Assembly: GCF_963678635.1 (NCBI RefSeq)
Contig: NW_026971023.1
Span: forward strand, 1 to 64,000
Length of the DNA: 64,000 bases
Direction of reading: 5' to 3'
From: Symsagittifera roscoffensis
Taxonomy: Eukaryota > Xenacoelomorpha > Acoela > Convolutidae
Shown in pieces: positions 1-13,623 of the stretch. A program made the translations under genes and the position numbers. Every line of letters starts with the position of its first letter. Position 1 is the stretch's first letter. The notes below the pieces were generated by a model. It made no database searches, was not told where the DNA came from, and worked only from the letters and a program-made list of their open reading frames with translations.

Positions 1-1459
1 AGAACAGAACTTCCGGTCTGCAGGCCATGCAAAAACATCAATGTTTTAAGTTAGGGAATAGATTTGTTAAGTTTTCGCAGTGATGGTCAGATAATGATAA
101 GAAAAGAGCTGCTTTTTTGAGGAAACCTCTGATTTTTTCTTCACAAAAAACATCAAATATTAGTCTAAATGTTAAACATGAATGGTTAATTACGTAAAGA
201 CTGTGAAAAAAGTATGTTATTTTATGTTTATTATTTCATGGTTGGACGCTAGTATGCGTTTTAGCACAAAAAGTGGGATTTTTCATCAAAAAATCAAAAC
301 AGATGCGATCTAAATTGAGTTATGCCTTTTTTTGGTGTTCTCATAACCGATGTGCCTCAATCTTTCTGACAGAGAAATGTGAGTAGAAATTTCAATTACA
401 AAAATTTTAAGTAAACCACTGCATCATAAAATGAAACTACTGCATTAATTTACAAAAAACAAATGTCCAACAGAATAAATTCACCATATGCCCACCATGA
501 AGATTATTCCAAGTATTCTGGTAGAATTTAGAAAGAAGTAAATGTGGAATCAGTGCGTTGAGCTCTAACAAAAAAAAACTGTTTCTTGTCGCCGATCAAT
601 CGGCTTTTTTGTTAAGGAAAAACTGACCTTTTTTTACCCGGGGACATTTTATCTAAAAATTGTGGTATAATTATCTTTCGAAAAAGAAGATCGTACTTTA
701 ATTTTATAACTTTAAACTTGATTTTGAATTTTTTTTTCAAAAATGTCCAAAACACGATAAAATTTGTTATAATTTAATCTAACAAATGTTTAATAGATAC
801 TTTTACTTTATATATATCTGAATCCTCTGAAATCTCAGAATACTCTGAAACCTACTGAAATTTCAAAAAAAGTCATATTTTTTTGAAAAAAAAATGCAAA
901 AAAAACATATATTTGGAAAAAAATTGCAAAAACTCAAGTATTTGGAAAAAAGTGAAAAGTGTAAAGTTTTTGGAAAAAAATTGCAAAAATCTCATATTTT
1001 TGGCTAATGTTTTGTTGCCTCTGATCTAATTTTACACACGATTTTATTATAGATTGTGAAAATGAGCTCAGACTGTATTTTAATTGGCATCATGTTGAGG
1101 CAATGATACAATGTTTTGAATTTAAAAAAAATTGATTTTTTCCACAATTGTTTGTTTAAAATATTGCAGTAAGAAAAGTTTTACCTTAATTTGAGCTAAA
1201 AACCGGGTTAAGTAATGCTCTAAACACTGAATAGAAAGCTCATAATAGCAGAATCAATATTGAAACTTCCAGAAACCAGTGAAATTAATCGTAATTTTTG
1301 AGAAGTTAAAGTAATAACTAATCAAATTTAGCCAAATTTTTCCCTTTGAACCTTTTATTTCGGTAATTGACTGTTTTGGTCCAGTTCAGGGAGAATCTCA
1401 ACTCAAATGAGCCTCAAGAACAAAAAACTACGAATATTCTAGATCATACCTCTGAGGAA
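1..1459. mobile_element. Polinton TIR-like module, copy T1 (fossil)
   Basis: The first 120 bases resemble the left terminal repeat of the young Polinton at 28.8 kb: both carry a TCCGGTC block, a TTAAG..AGGGAATAG block and a GATGGT.AGATAATG.TAAGAAAA block in the same order. Further in, the AACACGATAAAATTTGTT..TTTAATCTAA block and the TATCTGAATC..TCTGAA block also match the inner part of that terminal repeat. No protein is recognisable. The module recurs nearly unchanged at 1,473 and 5,880, and as 3' halves near 5,060 and 9,470. I infer an old terminal repeat of a related Polinton family that was later duplicated in tandem. Confidence 0.6.
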
Positions 1460-4400
1460 ACCTCTGATTGAGGAAACCTCTGATTTTTTCTTCACAAAAA
1501 ACATCAAATATTAGTCTAAATGTTAAACATGAATGGTTAATTACGTAAAGACTGTGAAAAAAGTATGTTATTTTATGTTTATTATTTCATGGTTGGACGC
1601 TAGTATGCGTTTTAGCACAAAAAGTGGGATTTTTTATCAAAAAATCAAAACAGATGCGATCTAAATTGAGTTATGCCTTTTTTTGGTGTTCTCATAACCG
1701 ATGTGCCTCAATCTTTCTGACAGAGAAATGTGAGTAGAAATTTCAATTACAAAAATTTTAAGTAAACCACTGCATCATAAAATGAAACTACTGCAATAAT
1801 TTACAAAAAACAAATGTCCAACAAAATAAATTCACCATATGCCCATCATGAAGATTATTCCAAGTATTCTGGTAGAATTTAGAAAGAAGTAAATGTGGAA
1901 TCAGTGCGTTGAGCTCTAACAAAAAAAAACTGTTTCTTGTCGCCGATCAATCGGCTTTTTTGTTAAGGAAAAACTGAACTTTTTTTACCCGGGGACATTT
2001 TATCTAAAAATTGTGGTATAATTATCTTTTGAAAAAGAAGATCGTACTTTAATTTGATAACTTTAAACTTGATTTTGAATTTTTTTTTTCAAAAATGTCC
2101 AAAACACGACAAAATTTGTTATAATTTAATCTAACAAATGTTTAATAGATACTTTTACTTTATATATATCTGAATCCTCTGAAATCTCAGAATACTCTGA
2201 AACCTACTGAAATTATAAAAAAAGTCATATTTTTTTGAGAAAAAAATGCAAAAAAATCATATATTTGGAAAAAATTGCAAAAATTCAAGTATTTGGAAAA
2301 AAGTGAAAAGTGTAAAGTTTTTGGAAAAAATTGCAAAAATCTCATATTTTTGGCTAATGTTTTGTTGCCTCTGATCTAATTTTACACACGATTTTATTAT
2401 AGATTGTGAAAATGAGCTCAGACTGTATTTTAGTTGGCATCATGTTGAGGCAATGATACAATGTTTTGAATTTAAAAAAACTTGATTTTTTCCACAATCG
2501 TTTGTTTAAAATATTGCAGTAAGAAAAGTTTTACCTTAATTTGAGCTAAAAACCGGGTTAAGTAATGCTCTAAACACTGAATAGAAAGCTCATAATAGCA
2601 GAATCAATATTGAAACTTCCAGAAACCAGTGAAATTAATCGTAATTTTCGAGAAGTTAAAGTAATAACTAATCAAATTTAGCCAAATTTTTCCCTTTGAA
2701 TCTTTCATTTTGGTAATTGACTGTTTTGGTCCAGTTCAGGGAGAATCTCAATTCAAATGAGCCTCAAGAACAAAAAACTACGAATATTCTAGATCAAACT
2801 CGATGATTCAACTCCTCCTCATTTTTTTCTCATTGAATTACCCAAATTTGTACAAAAATTACAACTTGTGAAAAATTTTTCTAGTTAATAATAACAAATT
2901 TTAGCTCATTGATAAAAAATGAAAAGTTAACTGCCAAAAATGATTAAAAATGGGATAAATTTTTTGATAAATTTATTCCATATTGACTCAAAATCAACAA
3001 AATTTTCTTCAAAACTGATTTTTATCTCTCTGTTGCTTCTGCAACATAACTTTCATGTTTTTCGTAGAAATTTTTCATGTTTTAGTGTTATTCTTGCTTT
3101 CTGTTTAGTACATTTTTTCGCTAGTGAACACACTTCACAAGAAAAATTAGTCAAAACTGGAGAATTTAGGAGGAAAATAGTATCAATTGAATCAACAATT
3201 TGCTGGCAGAGATGAAATTAGAACTGATACTGTCTAATTATTACGACAAAAATTGTTAAGTTCTTGCTCAAGATTCCCTTGTTCAGTTGCTACCGTAAAC
3301 TTATTAAGTAAAAATACAACTTTCGGGATCAATAACTGTGAAACAAATGAGAATATAATGGTGTATTTTTACGATTTAAGAACAAATTATGAGCAGCTCT
3401 ATTAGTTATAATCTGAAAACCGCTAGAAATACGCAAGAGAACCTAGCTCAAAACATCTACAAAATCTAAAAACTTTTAAAATATCGCGTCGCAATGAAAT
3501 GATTAAGCAAAGGAAATCGTGTAGCAAACTGGAAAAAATGTATAGTGTTCCGATTTTTAATAAGCAAAAAACTCTATAGTAAAAATAATGATATGTAGAT
3601 CATGAAAGCAAGTTTTTGATGTATGCTTCATGTACCGTCTTCCAAGAGATGTCGACTTGGTTAACAAAAGTTATCCCCAAAACATCTAATTTTTCATATA
3701 AATTACATAATATATCAAATGATAACAAACTTTTACGCACGGATATAAAGCTTTGAGAATTTTTATGTTGGTTATTTTCTCAAAATATACTTTTTAAGCT
3801 AATTTTATTAAAAATATATTAATTTATCTTAATGAAATAAAGTGAGTTTCTATCTAATTCAACAATTTTTTCAGTTTCTGCTTCATCTACTATCAACCAA
3901 ATGAATCCAATTTGAACAAAATTTTACATGAAAATTGAATTTAGATAGAAAATTGTATCGTTTCAACAAAAATTCAACAATCCGAAGCAAAATTACCAAC
4001 ATAAATCCTTTGCTAAAAGTCTTAAAACCGTTTTCAAAACCTCATAACTGTATCTTCTTAATTAAAATTCAAATTTCTAATTTGGAGTAAATTTTTAGTT
4101 GAGAATGATGTATATCATTAATTTCAAAGTATTCTGGTAGAACTTAAAAAAAAATTAAATATGGAATCAGTGCGTTGAGTTCTAACAAAAAAAACTGTTT
4201 CTTGTCGCTGATCAACCGGCTTTTTATTAAGGAAAAACTGATCTTTTTATACCCGGGGAAACACCAAAGTAGTAAGTTCTAGTCAATCGAGAAACCACGT
4301 ACTTGAAGATGACCTCTCTAGTCACTTCAATAAATCCTACTGAAACAATTACTTTTGCACCCGGAATATTTCTAAGCTATCTGAAAAGAAATTGTTGATA

Positions 4401-5873
4401 GGTGAGAGAGTTTTCCTGAAAAGAAGCCGCAACAGCTGAATTTATATTCTTCGCAACTGTCATTCTGCTAATTTGAATATTATTTACCTTGTTTTCCCGG
4501 TTATATTGGCTTTGACCATATGTAAGGACAAAAATTAGTAATGAACAGGCTCTTGCAACCATTCAAGATTACGTCAAGCTACTAAAATTGCTATTGTAAA
4601 CAACAAGCAACCAATAGACTAAAAACTTTCAGCAAATAAGCAAAACAAGGGCAATCCTCTCAGAGACCGGAAATTTTATACCTGTACCTAAGGAAATAAA
4701 TCTATCAATGAGCGGATGCATATCAACTGCTTCCAAAAGGTCTTTAAAACTGTATCCATGACAAGAATGTTTTCCTCAATTACTCACAGCTGTCGAGTAT
4801 AATTTGATCAATATTTGTGCTGAATGGGTATATCATCAACTGGCCCTTTAATAATCCATTGGTCCTGTAGATATTACATACTTTTTTTACTTTGAAGAAG
4901 TATGAAATACAACCAAATGAAGTAATTTTTTTATTACCGATCATGTCAAGCTCCCTTTCTATAAAATTTTCCCCATATTTCTGTTTAGTTGAGATCTTTG
5001 ATTTTGTTTGTAGGGTTACTTTTTGGGATATTGGGATTTTTTTTTTATTTTGCCATAAATTTTCACATTTTATCTAAAAACTGTGTATAAATATCTTTCG
5101 AAAAAGAAGATCGCACTTTGATTTTATAACTGGAAACCTGATTTTGAATTTTTTTTTCTTCAAAAATATCCAAAACACGATAAAATTTGTTATAATTTAA
5201 TCTAACAAATGTTTATTAGCGACTTTTACTTTATATATATCTAAATCTACTCTGAAACCTACTGAAATTTCAAAAAAGTCAAATTTTTTGGAGAAAAAAA
5301 TGCAAAAAAATCATATATTTGGAAAAAATTGCAGAAATTCAAGTATTTGGAAAAAATTGAAAAGTTTAAAGTTTTTGGAAAAAAATTGCAAAAATCTCAT
5401 ATTTTTGGCTAACGTTTTGTCGCCTCTGATCTAATTTTACACATGATTTTAGTATAGATTTTAAAAATGAGCTCAGATTGAATTTTAATAGGCATCATGT
5501 TGAGGCAATGATACAATATTTTGAATAAAAAATTGATTTTTTCCACAATTGTTTCTTCAAAATATTGAAGTAAGAAAAGTTTTACCTTAATTTGAGCTAA
5601 AAACCGGGTTAGGTAATGCTCTAAACACTGAAAAGAAACCTCATAATAGCAGAATCAATATTGAAACTTCCAGAAACCAGTGAAATTAATCGTAATTTTC
5701 GAGAAGTTAAAGTAATAACCAATCAAATTTAGCCAAAGTTTTCCATTTTGAACCTTTTATTTTGGTACTTATTTGTTTTGGTCCAGTTCAGGGAGAATCT
5801 CACATCAAATGAAACTTAAGAACAAAAATCTACGAATATTCTAGATCATACCTCTGAGGAAACCTCTGATTGA
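1460..5873. repeat. 4.4-kb tandem unit 1
   Basis: This unit runs from one copy of the TIR-like module through about 2.2 kb of unique-looking DNA and a degenerate half copy of the module, to the point where the same series begins again at 5,874. Matching landmarks lie about 4.40 kb apart, for example 2,940 and 7,342, and 4,562 and 8,957. A small ORF at 2,940-3,215 is kept almost unchanged in the second unit, but recent duplication explains this without selection. The unit contains a decayed Polinton capsid fragment, described separately. Confidence 0.75.
4250..5060 (-). pseudogene. fossil piece of Polinton major capsid gene (unit 1)
   Basis: On the minus strand a short frame contains TVAKNINSAVAASF followed by an asparagine- and tyrosine-bearing tail. 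The double jelly-roll major capsid gene of the young Polinton, at about 44.87 kb, has VAVAMNTNSAVAGSF in the same context. Residues before and after (an ARAC/IART-like block, and a basic stretch followed by a V/I-I-S block) also line up by eye. This is a decayed fragment with several breaks. It shows that the 4.4-kb unit derives from a Polinton relative. Confidence 0.6.
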
Positions 5874-8800
5874 GGAAACCTCTGATTTTTTCTTCACAAA
5901 AAACATCAAATATTAGTCTAAATGTTAAACATGAATGGTTAATTACGTAAAGACTGTGAAAAAAGTATGTTATTTTATGTTTATTATTTCATGGTTGGAC
6001 GCTAGTATGCGTTTTAGCACAAAAAGTGGGATTTTTCATCAAAAAATCAAAACAGATGCGATCTAAATTGAGTTATGCCTTTTTTTGGTGTTCTCATAAC
6101 CGATGTGCCTCAATCTTTCTGACAGAGAAATGTGAGTAGAAATTTCAATTACAAAAATTTTAAGTAAACCACTGCATCATAAAATGAAACTACTGCATTA
6201 ATTTACAAAAAACCAATGTCCAACAAAATAAATTCACCATATGCCCATCATGAAGATTATTCCAAGTATTCTGGTAGAATTTAGAAAGAAGTAAATGTGG
6301 AATCAGTGCGTTGAGCTCTAACAAAAAAAAAATTTTCTTGTCGCCGATCAATCGGCTTTTTTGTTAAGTAAAAACTGACCTTTTTTTACCCGGGGACATT
6401 TTATCTAAAAATTGTGGTATAATTATCTTTCGAAAAAGAAGATCGTACTTTAATTTTATAACTTTAAACTTGATTTTGAATTTTTTTTTTCAAAAATGTC
6501 CAAAACACGATGAAATTTGTTATAATTTAATCTAACAAATGTTTAATAGATACTTTTACTTTATATATATCTGAATCCTCTGAAATCTCAGAATACTCTG
6601 AAACCTACTGAAACTTCAAAAAAAGTCATATTTTTTTGAGAAAAAAATGCAAAAAAATCATATATTTGGAAAAAATTGCAAAAATTCAAGTATTTGGAAA
6701 AAAGTGAAAAGTGTAAAGTTTTTGGAAAAAAATTGCAAAAATCTCATATTTTTGGCTAATGTTTTGTTGCCTCTGATCTAATTTTACACACGATTTTAGT
6801 AGAGATTGTGAAAATGAGCTCAGACTGTATTTTAATTGGCATCATGTTGAGGCAATGATACAATGTTTTGAAATTAAAAAAAATTGATTTTTTCCACAAT
6901 TGTTTGTTTAAAATATTGCAGTAAGAAACGTTTTACCTTAATTTGAGCTAAAAACCGGGTTAAGTAATGCTCTAAACACTGAATAGAAAGCTCATAATAG
7001 CAGAATCAATATTGAATCTTCCAGAAACCAGTGAAATTAATCGTAATTTTTGAGAAGTTAAAGTAATAACTAATCAAGTTTAGCCAAACTTTTCCCTTTG
7101 AACCTTTTATTTTGGTAATTGACTGTTTTGGTCCAGTTCAGGGAGAATCTCAATTCAAATGAGCCTCAAGAACAAAAAACTACGAATATTCTAGATCAAA
7201 CTCGATGATTCAACTCCTCCTCATTTTTTTCTCATTGAATTACCCAAATTTGTACAAAAATTACAACTTGTGAAAAACTTTTCTAGTTAATAATAACAAA
7301 TTTTAGCTCATTGATAAAAAATGAAAAGTTAACTGCCAAAAATGATTAAAAATGGGATAAATTTTTTGATAAATTTATTCCATATTGACTCAAAATCAAC
7401 AAAATTTTCTTCAAAACTGATTTTTATCTCTCTGTTGCTTCTGCAACATAACTTTCATGTTTTTCGTAGAAATTTTTCATGTTTTAGTGTTATTCTTGCT
7501 TTCTGTTTATTACATTTTTTCGCTAGTGAACACACTTCACAAGAAAAATTAGTCAAAACTGGAGAATTTAGGAGGAAAATAGTATCAATTGAATCAACAA
7601 TTTGCTGGCAGAGATGAAATTAGAACTGATACTGTCTAATTATTACGACAAAAATTGTTAAGTTCTTGCTCAAGATTCCCTTGTTCAGTTGCTACCGTAA
7701 ACTTTTTAAATAAAAATACAACTTTCGGGATCAATAACTGTGAAACAAATGAGAATATAATGGTGTATTTTTACGATTTAAGAACAAATTATGAGCAGCT
7801 CTATTAGTTATAATCTGAAAACCGCTAGAAATATGCAAGAGAACCTAGCTCAAAACATCTACAAAATCTAAAAACTTTTAAAATATCGCGTCGCAATGAA
7901 ATGATTAAGCAAAGGAAATCGTGTTGCAAACTGGAAAAAATGTATAGTGTTCCGATTTTTAATAAGCAAAAAACTCTATAGTAAAAATAATGATATGTAG
8001 ATCTTGAAAGCAAGTTTTTGATGTATGCTTCATGTACCGTCTTCCAAGAGATGTCGACTTGGGTTAACAAAAGTTATCCCCAAAACATCTAATTTTTCAT
8101 ATAAATTACATAATATATCAAATGATAACAAACTTTTACGCACGGATATAAAGCTTTGAGAATTTTTATGTTGGTTATTTTCTCAAAATATACTTTATAA
8201 GCTAATTTTATTAAAAATATATTAAATTATCTTAATGAAATAAAGTGAGTTTCTATCTAATTCAACAATTTTTTCAGTTTCTGCTTCATCTACTATCATC
8301 CAAATGAATCCAATTTGAACAAAATTTTACATGAAAATTGAATTTAGATAGAAAATTGTATCGTTTCAACAAAAATTCAACAATCCGAAGCAAAATTACC
8401 AACATAAATCCTTTGCTAAAAGTCTTAAAACCATTTTCACAACCTCATAACTGTATCTTCTTAATTAAAATCCAAATTTCTAATTTGGAGTAAATTTTTA
8501 GTTGAGAATGATGTATATCATTAATTTCAAAGTATTCTCGTAGAACTTAAAAAAAGTAAATATGGAATCAGTGCGTTGAGTTCTAACAAAAAAAAACTGT
8601 TTCTTGTCGCTGATCAACCGGCTTTTTTATTAAGGAAAAACTGATCTTTTTATACCCGGGGAAACACCAAAGTAGTAAGTTTTAGTCAACCCCGTACTTG
8701 AAGATGACCTCTCTAGTCACTTCAATAAATCCTACTGAAATAATTACTTTTGCACCCGGAAAATTTCTAAGCTATCTGAAAAGAAATTGTTGATAGGTGA

Positions 8801-10215
8801 GAGAGTTTTCCTGAAAAGAAGCCGCAACAGCTGAATTTATATTCTTCGCAACTGTCATTCTGCTAATTGGAATATTATTTACCTTTTTTTCCCGGTTATA
8901 TTGGCTTTGACCATATGTAAGGATAAAAATTTGTAATGAACAGGCTCTTGCAACCATTCATGATTACGTCAAGCTACTAAAATTTCTATTGTAAACAACA
9001 AGCAACCAATAGACTAAAAACTTTCAGCAAATGAGCAAAACAAGGGCAATCCTCTCAGAGACCGGAAATTTTATACCTGTACCTAAGGAAATAAATCTAT
9101 CAATGAGCGGATGCATATCAACTGATTCCAAAAGGTCTTTAAAACTGTATCCATGACAAGAATGTTTTCCTCAATTACTCACAGCTGTCGAATATAATTT
9201 GATCAATATTTGTGCTGAATGGGTATATCATCAACTGGCCTTTTAATAATCCATTGGTCCTGTAGATATTACATACTTTTTTTACTTTGAAGAAGTATGA
9301 AATAAAACCAAATGAAGTAATTTTTTTATAACCGATCATGTCAAGCTCCCTTTCTATAAAATTTTCCCCATATTTCTGTTTAGTTGAGATCTTTGATTTT
9401 GTTTGTAGGGTTACTTTTTGGGATATTGGGATTTTTTTTTGTTTTGCCATAAATTTTCACATTTTATCTAAAAACTGTGTATAATTATCTTTCGAAAAAG
9501 AAGATCGCACTTTGATTTTATAACTGGAAACTTGATTTTGAATTTTTTTTCTTCAAAAATATCCAAAACACGATAAAATTTGTTATAATTTAATCTAACA
9601 AATGTTTATTAGCGACTTTTACTTTATATATATCTAAGTCTACTCTGAAACCTACTGAAATTTCAAAAAAAGTCAAATTTTTTGGAGAAAAAAATGCAAA
9701 AAAATCATATATTTGGAAAAAATTGAAAAAATTAAAGTTTTTGGAAAAAAATTGCAAAAATCTCATATTTTTGGATAACGTTTTGTCGCCTCTGATCTTA
9801 TTTTACACATGATTTTAGTATAGATTTTAAAAATGAGCTCAGATTGAATTTTAATAGGCATCATGTTGAGGCAATGGTACAATATTTTGAATAAAAAATT
9901 GATTTTTTCCACAATTGTTTCTTCAAAATATTGAAGTAGGAAAAGTTTTACCTTAATCTGAGCTAAAAACCGGGTTAAGTAATGCTCTAAACACTGAAAA
10001 GAAACCTCATAATAGCAGAATCAATATTGAAACTTCCAGAAACCAGTGAAATTAATCGTAATTTTCGAGAAGTTAAAGTAATAACCAATCAAATTTAGCC
10101 AAAGTTTTCCATTTTGAACCTTTCATTTTGGTACTTATTTGTTTTGGTCCAGTTCAGGGAGAATCTCAATTCAAATGAGCCTTAAGAACAAAAATCTACG
10201 AATATTCTAGATCAT
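5874..10215. repeat. 4.4-kb tandem unit 2
   Basis: This is the second copy of the unit at 1,460-5,873, in the same orientation. Differences visible by eye are scattered single bases and small changes in A and T runs, so the duplication is recent relative to the decay of the sequences inside it. The junction at 5,850-5,885 repeats the short phrase GAGGAAACCTCTGATT twice, as at 1,453-1,480, so both junctions arose from the same event or one was copied from the other. Confidence 0.75.
8640..9450 (-). pseudogene. fossil piece of Polinton major capsid gene (unit 2)
   Basis: This is the second tandem copy of the capsid fragment at 4,250-5,060, with the same TVAKNINSAVAASF signature on the minus strand. 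A minus-strand frame at 9,175-9,450 may carry more upstream capsid sequence, a GLLKGQLMIYPF block comparable to the capsid's FSLYGRLAIDLF, but that match is weaker. It is broken in several places. Confidence 0.55.
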
Positions 10216-11910
10216 TGATTCAACTCCTCCTCATTTTTTTCTCATTGAATTACAAAATTTGTACAAAAATTACAACTTGTGAAAAATTTTTCAGCTTAAT
10301 AATAACAAACTTCAGCTCATTGATAAAAAATGCACAGTTAACTGCCAATTGATTAAAAATGGGATAATTTTTTTAAAAAAAATTATTCCATATTGACTCA
10401 AATTCAACAAAATATTCTTCAAAACTGATGTTTATCTCTCTGTTGCTTCTGCAACATAACTTTCATGTTTTTTCGTAGAAATTTTTCATGTTTTAGGGTT
10501 ATTCTTGCTCTCTGTTTATTACATTTTTTCGCTAGTGAACACACTTCACAAGAAAAATTAGTCAGAACTGGAGAATTTAGGAGGAAAATAGTATCAGTTG
10601 AATCAACAATTTGCTAGCAGAGATGAAATTAGAACTGATACTGTCTAATTATTACGACAAAAATTGTTAAGTTCTTGCTCAAGATTCCTTTGTTCAGTTG
10701 CTACTGTAAACTATTTAAGCAAAAATACAACTTTCGGGATCAATAACTGTGTAACAAATGAAAATATAAAGGTGTATTTTTACGATTTAAGAATAAATTA
10801 TGAGCAGCTCTATTAGTTATAATCTGAAAACCGCCAGAATTACGCAAGAGAGCCTAGCTCAAAACATCTACAAAATCTAAAAACTTTAAAAATATTGCGT
10901 CGCAATGAATTGATTATGCAAAGGAAATCGTGTTGCAAACTGGAAAAATTGTATAGTGTTCCGATTTTTAATAAGCAAAAAACTCTATAGTAAAAATTAT
11001 GATATGTAGATCTTGAAAGCAAGTTTTTGATGTATGCTTCATGTACCGTCTTCCAAGAGATGTCGACTTGGGTGAACAAAATTAATCCCCAAAACATCTA
11101 ATTTTTCATATAAATTACATAATATATCAAATGATAACAAACTTTTACGCACGGATATAATTCTTTGAGAATTTTTATGTTGGTTTTTTTCTGAAGATAT
11201 ACTTTATAAAGCTAATTTTATTAAAATTATCTTAAATTATCTTAATAAAATAAATTGAGTTTCTATCTAATTCAACAATTTTATCAGTTTCTGCTTCATC
11301 TACCTTCAAACAAAAGAATCCAATTTGGACAAAATTTTACATGAAAATTTATTTTAGATAGAAAATTGTATCGTTTCAACAAAAATTCAACAATCCGAAG
11401 CAAAGTTACCAACATAAATCCTTTGCTAAAAGTCTTAAAACCATTTTCACAACCTCATAACTGTATCTTCTTAATTAAAATCCAAATTTCTAATTTGGAG
11501 TAAATTTTTAGTTGAGAATGATGTATATCATTAATTTCAAAGTATTCTGGTAGAACTTAAAAAAAGTAAATATGGAATCAGTGCGTTGAGTTCTAACAAA
11601 AAAAAACTGTTTCTTGTCGCTGATCAACCGGCTTTTTTTATTAAGGAAAAACTGATCTTTTTATACCCGGGGAAACACCAAAGTAGTAAGTTTGAATTTA
11701 GAAGTAGTAAGACCTCAAATTGAATTTTACATAGAAAAATGTATCGTTTCAACCAAAATTCAACAATCCGAAGCAGTATTAGTGACATCAATCCTTTGCT
11801 AAAAGTCCTAAAACCATTTTCACAACCTCATAACTGTATATTCTTGATTAAAATCCAATTTCTAATTTGAAGTAAACTCTTAGTTGAGAATGATGTATAT
11901 CATTAATTTG
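10216..11910. repeat. partial third copy of the 4.4-kb unit
   Basis: From 10,213 the sequence follows 7,205-8,690 with more differences than units 1 and 2 show between themselves. It ends near 11,690. A short further piece at 11,700-11,910 repeats the stretch around 11,340-11,530 once more. This is the most diverged copy and so probably the oldest. Confidence 0.65.
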
Positions 11911-12544
11911 AAGTTTTCAAAGTTTAGGAAAAACGTACAATTTTTATTTATTTTTTTTCCACTTCATTTATCAATTTCTTCTTTGAAATCATCCAAAAAA
12001 CAATAGAAAATCATAATTCTTAATAAGTCAAACCCCATTATCGACTAAAAATTGCTGTTACTCTTTTACACTGTACAAGCTCTAAACCAAGAAAACTTTA
12101 ATATAGTAACTAAAAAATCCTTCCAATTAGTCAATGTTTCACAAATAACCAAGTTATACAATTTTTAAGCAAATACCTAACTACACATTATTGTATGATA
12201 TGCACTTTTTTTAACAAATTTATTGCATCAAAGTCTCCACAAGCTTGCAACCAAGAGAGTTTTTACTGTTGATTAAAGAATTTTTTGATCGAGTTCCATG
12301 GAAAATTTCACGACATTTTGAAATTGAGTTTTGTTGTCTTCATCACCAATTAAAACCTTTGAATAAAATAAAAAATGACTGTTCAGGTATTGTGATGAAA
12401 ACTCTGTATAAATTATGTCTAAATTTATCACAAGTATTTACACTTTTCAGATTCAGTAAAAACTAATATTCATAGTAATTTTTATGTTTTCATTAAAAAA
12501 TTTTAATTTTACCTTCTATTGAAGTGTATTTGAAGACTGATGAG
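11911..12544. other. AT-rich stretch, nothing recognised
   Basis: No gene, repeat or structured element is recognised here. A 73-codon plus-strand frame at 12,245-12,466 shows no family signature and is probably chance. By its position the stretch could be badly decayed polB sequence continuing from the zinc-finger fragment to its right, but I see no motif to support that. Confidence 0.4.
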
Positions 12545-12740
12545 CACATAATTTAACATTATGTTGACAATGCTTCTTCTTGAAAAGATGAGTGAGTACC
12601 TCGCTGCTATAAGTATAAAAGTTACAGTCGGAACACTTCAAAACACCACAGATTCTACGATGTCATGATGCGTGTAAGCGAGTGTATTCTCTGCCATATT
12701 CAAGACTTTCAACTCTTTCGTTTCTGTTTAGTGACGGCAT
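12545..12740 (-). pseudogene. fossil N-terminal zinc-finger region of Polinton polB
   Basis: Read on the minus strand, this begins MPSLNRNERVE, nearly the same as MPALNRNEKVK at the start of polB in the young element (34,409). It then shows a CSDCNFYTYSSEVLTH stretch that matches the second zinc finger there, CPDCKYFTYNQQEMSYH. It is a broken remnant of an older copy. Its orientation matches the young polB and it is followed, as there, by a CCAAT-rich intergenic stretch. Confidence 0.7.
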
Positions 12741-12919
12741 CTCAAAAACTAAGGAAAGATTAATAGGGGGATTTAAAAAAAAACCAACATTTTAGACGAA
12801 AAGAGTTGAATAGCCTCAAAAAATGGATAAAAATAAAAAAAACAGTAAACCTAATAACTAAATGTTTTTAACGTGAAAGAAAATCAGAATGGATGTATTA
12901 TTTAGCCTGAAATAAAAAT

Positions 12920-13250
12920 CATCCAATCTAACCAGGGAGTTTCAATGTTTTTGCTATCAACCAAACAGAATCAAGCATTAATTACAAGCAAATTTTTATC
13001 TTTTCTGATATCAACCAATCCGAATCGAGTTATATTAGTCATGGAATTTTCAATAAATTTAATTTCAACCAATCAGAAGTGAGCTTCAATAGTCATGGAG
13101 TTTTCAACGATGTTAATGTCAACCAATCAGAACTGAGCTCTACTTTTCTTGAGTTTTTCAACAATTTTGATATTGTTTGTAGTTATTGAGGACCCCTTCA
13201 CAGAAGTTAGTGGTAACAACCAATCATAATGAACCTTCACAGATTTTAAG
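12920..13250. repeat. degenerate 54-bp repeats with CCAAT boxes
   Basis: The phrase TCAACCAATCAGAANTGAGC recurs near 12,957, 13,010, 13,064, 13,118 and, more weakly, 13,216, each followed by variants of AGTCATGGAGTTTTCAA. The same phrase occurs once upstream of polB in the young Polinton, near 34,852. The array lies between a polB fragment and accessory gene copies, so it matches the divergent control region there. Each unit carries CCAAT, the core recognised by NF-Y; that role is inferred. Confidence 0.55.
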
Positions 13251-13623
13251 AAAAAATCGTAGATCAGAACCAAACTATTTGCAAGAAAGTTCCTAATCAA
13301 CCAATTTCTTTGATTTTTTCTAACATAACTAAGATATAAAATTTGGTACCTTAGTGAGATATATGAGATTACTTGTTTATATTGTTTTTTCGATAATCAA
13401 TTCAAATTTTGAATTTTCGATCAAAACTTTTTTCGATTTGTTCTACTTTTAACTCGTCAAAAAAAATCCCAAAACATACGTTTTATCTTTTTTCGATAGA
13501 ATATAACATAAACAATCAAAAGTAATTCAAATTTGGATAACCGTTAAACCGTTAAAAGATATTCTGACATATTTATGTTTTGTATTTGTATCAAATTCAA
13601 AACAGTGATCGGACGGATGTTCT

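Noticed and set aside
2940-3215. 91-residue ORF kept in both 4.4-kb units (also 7,342-7,617)
   Set aside because: It matches no family, and its conservation is explained by recent tandem duplication. The homologous stretch in the third copy near 10,350 does not keep it.
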